DNA from: JBBDMX01 sp038241095
GTDB lineage: Bacteria > Planctomycetota > Phycisphaerae > Phycisphaerales > Phycisphaeraceae
Direction of reading: 5' to 3'
DNA length: 15,384 nt
Assembly (NCBI GenBank): GCA_038241095.1
Contig: JBBRGB010000062.1
Span: 1-15,384, forward strand
Shown: positions 13,823 through 15,384 of the stretch, one piece after another
How the letters are laid out: the number at the start of each line of letters is the position of its first letter
Numbering within the stretch: the first letter of the stretch is position 1
Program-made: the position numbers and the translations under genes
The notes under the pieces: model-generated
What the model was told of the DNA's origin: nothing
What the model saw: the letters and a program-made list of their open reading frames with translations, nothing else
Databases searched by the model: none

Positions 13823-14623
13823 TCACCCGCCAAACGCCTTGTAAATCATGTGCCCCGCCGCCGCCGCCGCGCCGAGATACATCACCACCACAAACGGTTT
13901 TTCGGGAATCCGCTTGTGCATCCAATACCCCACCACGCTGCCCAACGGAATCACCGGCACCACCCACAGCGAACGCCAGAACGTGCCCGGCGTGGTGAAG
14001 CCCAGGGCCAGAAACGTCGGCAGCTTGGCGATGTTGATGCAGAAGAAGAACGCCGCCGCCGTGCCCACCAGCAACCGCTTATCCAACCGCTGTTCCAACA
14101 AATAAATGTTGACCACCGGCCCAGCCGAATGCGCCAAGGTGGAAACAAAACCCGCCGTCGCGCCCACGGCCATCGTCGGCCCGGGCTTGGGTGAAATGTG
14201 TGGCACTTTGCCACCAAAGAGCCGGTACACCTGAATCGACACCAGCACCAGGCAGACTCCGCCGACAACAACGTAAAGCACGTTGTTGATGGTGCGCGAA
14301 CCGTTTTCAGGGCTGAGCACGCGAATGGCCAGGAACAAGGCCGTGCCCGCGACGATGCCCCCCGCCCCGCCGGTGAGCAACCAGCGCAGGTGATAAGAGG
14401 AGCGATTCTTGAGGTGGTGCAGATTGGCGAAAATGTCGGCGATGATCAGCAGCGGCAGCAGCGTCCCCAAAGCCTCGGCCGGCGGCAGCACCGCGGCCGT
14501 CAACGGAACCGCCAGGATGCCCACGCCCCCGCCGAAACCACTCTTGGCGATGCCGGTGATGAGCATGGCCACGCCCAGCGCCAGGAAATACCACAACGTC
14601 GCGTGAGGAGGAATGGGCCACAT
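13823..14623 (-). CDS. TauE/SafE-family membrane permease
   Basis: A 266-residue polytopic inner-membrane protein of the TauE/SafE (PF01925) family. Characterised members export sulfite, sulfoacetate or related organosulfur anions; the substrate here is not known. The sequence has the family's two repeat-like halves: an N-terminal TGIAKSGFGGGVGILAVPL motif and a C-terminal ATAGFVSTLAHSAGPVVNIYLL motif, with about eight hydrophobic segments. Length is normal. I chose ATG 14623 (MWPIPPHATLWYF) because the longer frame to 14710 adds a stretch that is not family-like and overlaps a repeat; no strong ribosome site precedes either. No sulfur-metabolism genes adjoin it. Confidence 0.9.
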   Translation of the reverse strand: MWPIPPHATLWYFLALGVAMLITGIAKSGFGGGVGILAVPLTAAVLPPAEALGTLLPLLIIADIFANLHHLKNRSSYHLRWLLTGGAGGIVAGTALFLAIRVLSPENGSRTINNVLYVVVGGVCLVLVSIQVYRLFGGKVPHISPKPGPTMAVGATAGFVSTLAHSAGPVVNIYLLEQRLDKRLLVGTAAAFFFCINIAKLPTFLALGFTTPGTFWRSLWVVPVIPLGSVVGYWMHKRIPEKPFVVVMYLGAAAAAGHMIYKAFGG

Positions 14624-14676
14624 GGCCGCGATTGTACGGGCGGACAACGCGCGGCGTCGGATGACAGGCAGGCCAA

Positions 14677-14786
14677 GAACCGCGCACGCAGTAAACGGAG
14701 TTTTCGTCAAGAGCCGCGCACGCAGTAAGCGGAGACAGCGAACGGATGAGTTTGGACTTGTTGCCCGCTTACTGCGTGCGCGGCTC
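14677..14786. repeat. cluster of three GAGCCGCGCACG-family repeats
   Basis: Units at 14677-14698 (two substitutions), 14711-14732 (perfect) and 14765-14786 (perfect, minus orientation). The last two form a 22-bp inverted repeat. The cluster lies just upstream of the TauE start on the side away from the gene, so unlike most others it is 5' of a gene. I see no coding frame in 14624-14823. Confidence 0.92.
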
Positions 14787-14823
14787 GTGGTCGTCCATGC
14801 GTTTGCCCCGCTCCGGGGGGGGC

Positions 14824-15220
14824 AAAGGGGACATCCATGCTCTGTAGAAAACCCAGAGTTTGAGAATCGAACGCGGTTTTTCCAATTCGCCTTGATGTCT
14901 TGGCTTTGACCCCGGCGGGGTCATGGAATGTAGCCACGGGTGAAGCGGAGCGGAACCCGTGGAAAAAAATGAAAATGTGTTTTTCGCCCTGGTAGGGGCG
15001 AAGGAAATGGACAACCACGATTCCGCCGTCCCTCCGGGACGGATACATTTCAACCCTCTTGACCACGGGTTGCGCTCCGCTTCACCCGTGGCTACAACCC
15101 GTCACCCCTTCGGGGTGAAAAAAAGAAAGACGGGTTTTCTACAAAGCAGGACATCCACAATTTCCACTTCCTTGCCGTTGAAATCTTCACCGCGCCAAGC
15201 GAAATTGTGGATGTCCCCTT
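14824..15220. mobile_element. MITE-like composite of inverted repeats
   Basis: About 400 bp without a credible gene, bounded by AAAGGGGACATCC at 14824 and GGATGTCCCCTT ending at 15220. Inside are, in order: a 31-bp repeat (14824-14854) matching the inverse of 3070-3100; arm 14930-14962; a CGCCC/GGGCG hairpin near 14988-15001; a CGTCCC/GGGACG hairpin near 15028-15041; arm 15063-15095; a CACCCC/GGGGTG hairpin near 15103-15117; an inverted half unit at 15132-15155; and a 16-bp hairpin 15149-15164 with 15201-15216. The arms 14930-14962 and 15063-15095 are 33-bp inverted repeats with one mismatch. No transposase is present. Calling it a mobile element is inference; it could be a mosaic of separate REP-like units. 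Confidence 0.5.
14930..15095. repeat. 33-bp inverted repeat (GTAGCCACGGGT type)
   Basis: Arms 14930-14962 and 15063-15095 are complementary with one mismatch and are 100 bp apart. Each arm contains CCACGGGT and ACCCGTGG and so can also fold on itself. It is nested inside the composite at 14824-15220. Confidence 0.88.
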
Positions 15221-15299
15221 ATTCGGATCAGGCCTGGCAACACATCGACAAGAACCCACCACGCGCCTTCTTGATCTTGCCTTGTGGGCCTCTGACGAT

Positions 15300-15330
15300 G
15301 GTATAAATGACCCCCGTCGGGGTATAAATG
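15300..15330 (+). promoter_or_regulatory. 10-bp direct repeat in promoter region
   Basis: GGTATAAATG occurs at 15300-15309 and 15321-15330, spaced 21 bp apart, which is two helical turns and puts both copies on one face of DNA. It lies just before a perfect TATAAT at 15331-15336. It may be a regulator site or just an AT-rich duplication. Confidence 0.4.
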
Positions 15331-15336
15331 TATAAT
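15307..15336 (+). promoter_or_regulatory. promoter for gene at right edge
   Basis: ATGACC (15307-15312, 4/6 to TTGACA) and TATAAT (15331-15336) are 18 bp apart, in a locally AT-rich stretch unlike its surroundings. It is 45 bp upstream of a ribosome site plus ATG. The -10 is perfect; the -35 is weak. Confidence 0.5.
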
Positions 15337-15381
15337 AATATCGGTATCTTTTGGCGTGGGTCTCGACCGGAGGGGGTGTGG

Positions 15382-15384
15382 ATG
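15382..15384 (+). CDS. start codon of a gene cut off by the window
   Basis: The last three bases are ATG, preceded at good spacing by a strong purine-rich ribosome site (CCGGAGGGGG, 15367-15376) and by a promoter candidate. Only the start codon is inside the window, so nothing can be said about the product. The ATG could be chance, but the promoter and ribosome site together argue for a real gene. Confidence 0.45.

Noticed and set aside
15103..15130. CACCCC-TTCG-GGGGTG hairpin as a plus-strand terminator
   Set aside because: It is followed by A's, not T's, on the plus strand, and no gene ends just before it.
14677..15220. Possible CRISPR array
   Set aside because: Repeats alternate orientation, belong to several families, and have irregular spacing; no cas genes are present.
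14959..15306. 115-aa plus-strand open frame near the right edge
   Set aside because: It is read almost wholly through inverted repeats (arms at 15063-15095 and 15132-15216), has no ribosome site, and looks like noise.

Overview
The window looks like a stretch of chromosome from a GC-rich bacterium, most likely of the Planctomycetota (a Phycisphaerae-like member is my best guess). This placement is inference. It rests on GC-rich codon use, intergenic regions filled with several families of palindromic repeats, small scattered operons, a ClpS-like gene preceded by such a repeat, and a LolA-like/thioredoxin fusion. No single marker proves it. I see no phage, plasmid, CRISPR or secondary-metabolite locus; most genes are housekeeping or transport.

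Layout. 1-1400: an Asp tRNA (minus), a frame-broken N-terminal piece of an ISKra4-type transposase, and a complete tmRNA gene (ssrA, minus) with a readable 17-residue proteolysis tag. 1495-3970: two plus-strand membrane proteins, an AI-2E/PerM-family transporter with a ~90-residue hydrophilic insert and an MlaE-type ABC permease, separated by a covarying palindromic repeat pair. 4065-6534: two minus-strand genes, a zinc-ribbon/single-TM/VWA-like protein and a uronate-isomerase-like amidohydrolase. 6752-9536: plus-strand sucC (no sucD beside it), a 67-aa protein, clpS, and an ANTAR response regulator. 9539-13652: a minus-strand run in the order of transcription ASCH-domain protein, nadC, birA (touching or nearly touching) and then, after 142 bp, a secreted LolA-like/TlpA-like thioredoxin protein. 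13823-14623: a TauE/SafE permease (minus). 14624-15384: about 750 bp without a recognisable gene, packed with nested inverted repeats, ending in a promoter-like stretch and a strong ribosome binding site whose ATG lies in the last three bases.

How the parts connect. ssrA (ribosome rescue and tagging) and clpS (adaptor delivering substrates to Clp protease) both feed protein quality control, although they lie about 7 kb apart. nadC and birA serve NAD and biotin cofactor metabolism and appear co-transcribed with an ASCH protein of unknown role. sucC is half of succinyl-CoA synthetase. The other genes have no obvious shared pathway.

The most striking non-genic signal is the set of interspersed palindromes. 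One family (GAGCCGCGCACG-A/C-AGTAAGCGG, 22 bp) occurs nine times, mostly at gene ends, and in one case supplies a gene's last five codons and its stop. A second family (GGGGACATCC-type ends) makes a perfect 25-bp hairpin after clpS and bounds a ~400-bp MITE-like composite near the right edge. I did not find a convincing new multi-gene system. The best leads for novelty are the repeat families, the ASCH protein with a possible B3-like C-terminal half, and the tmRNA tag.
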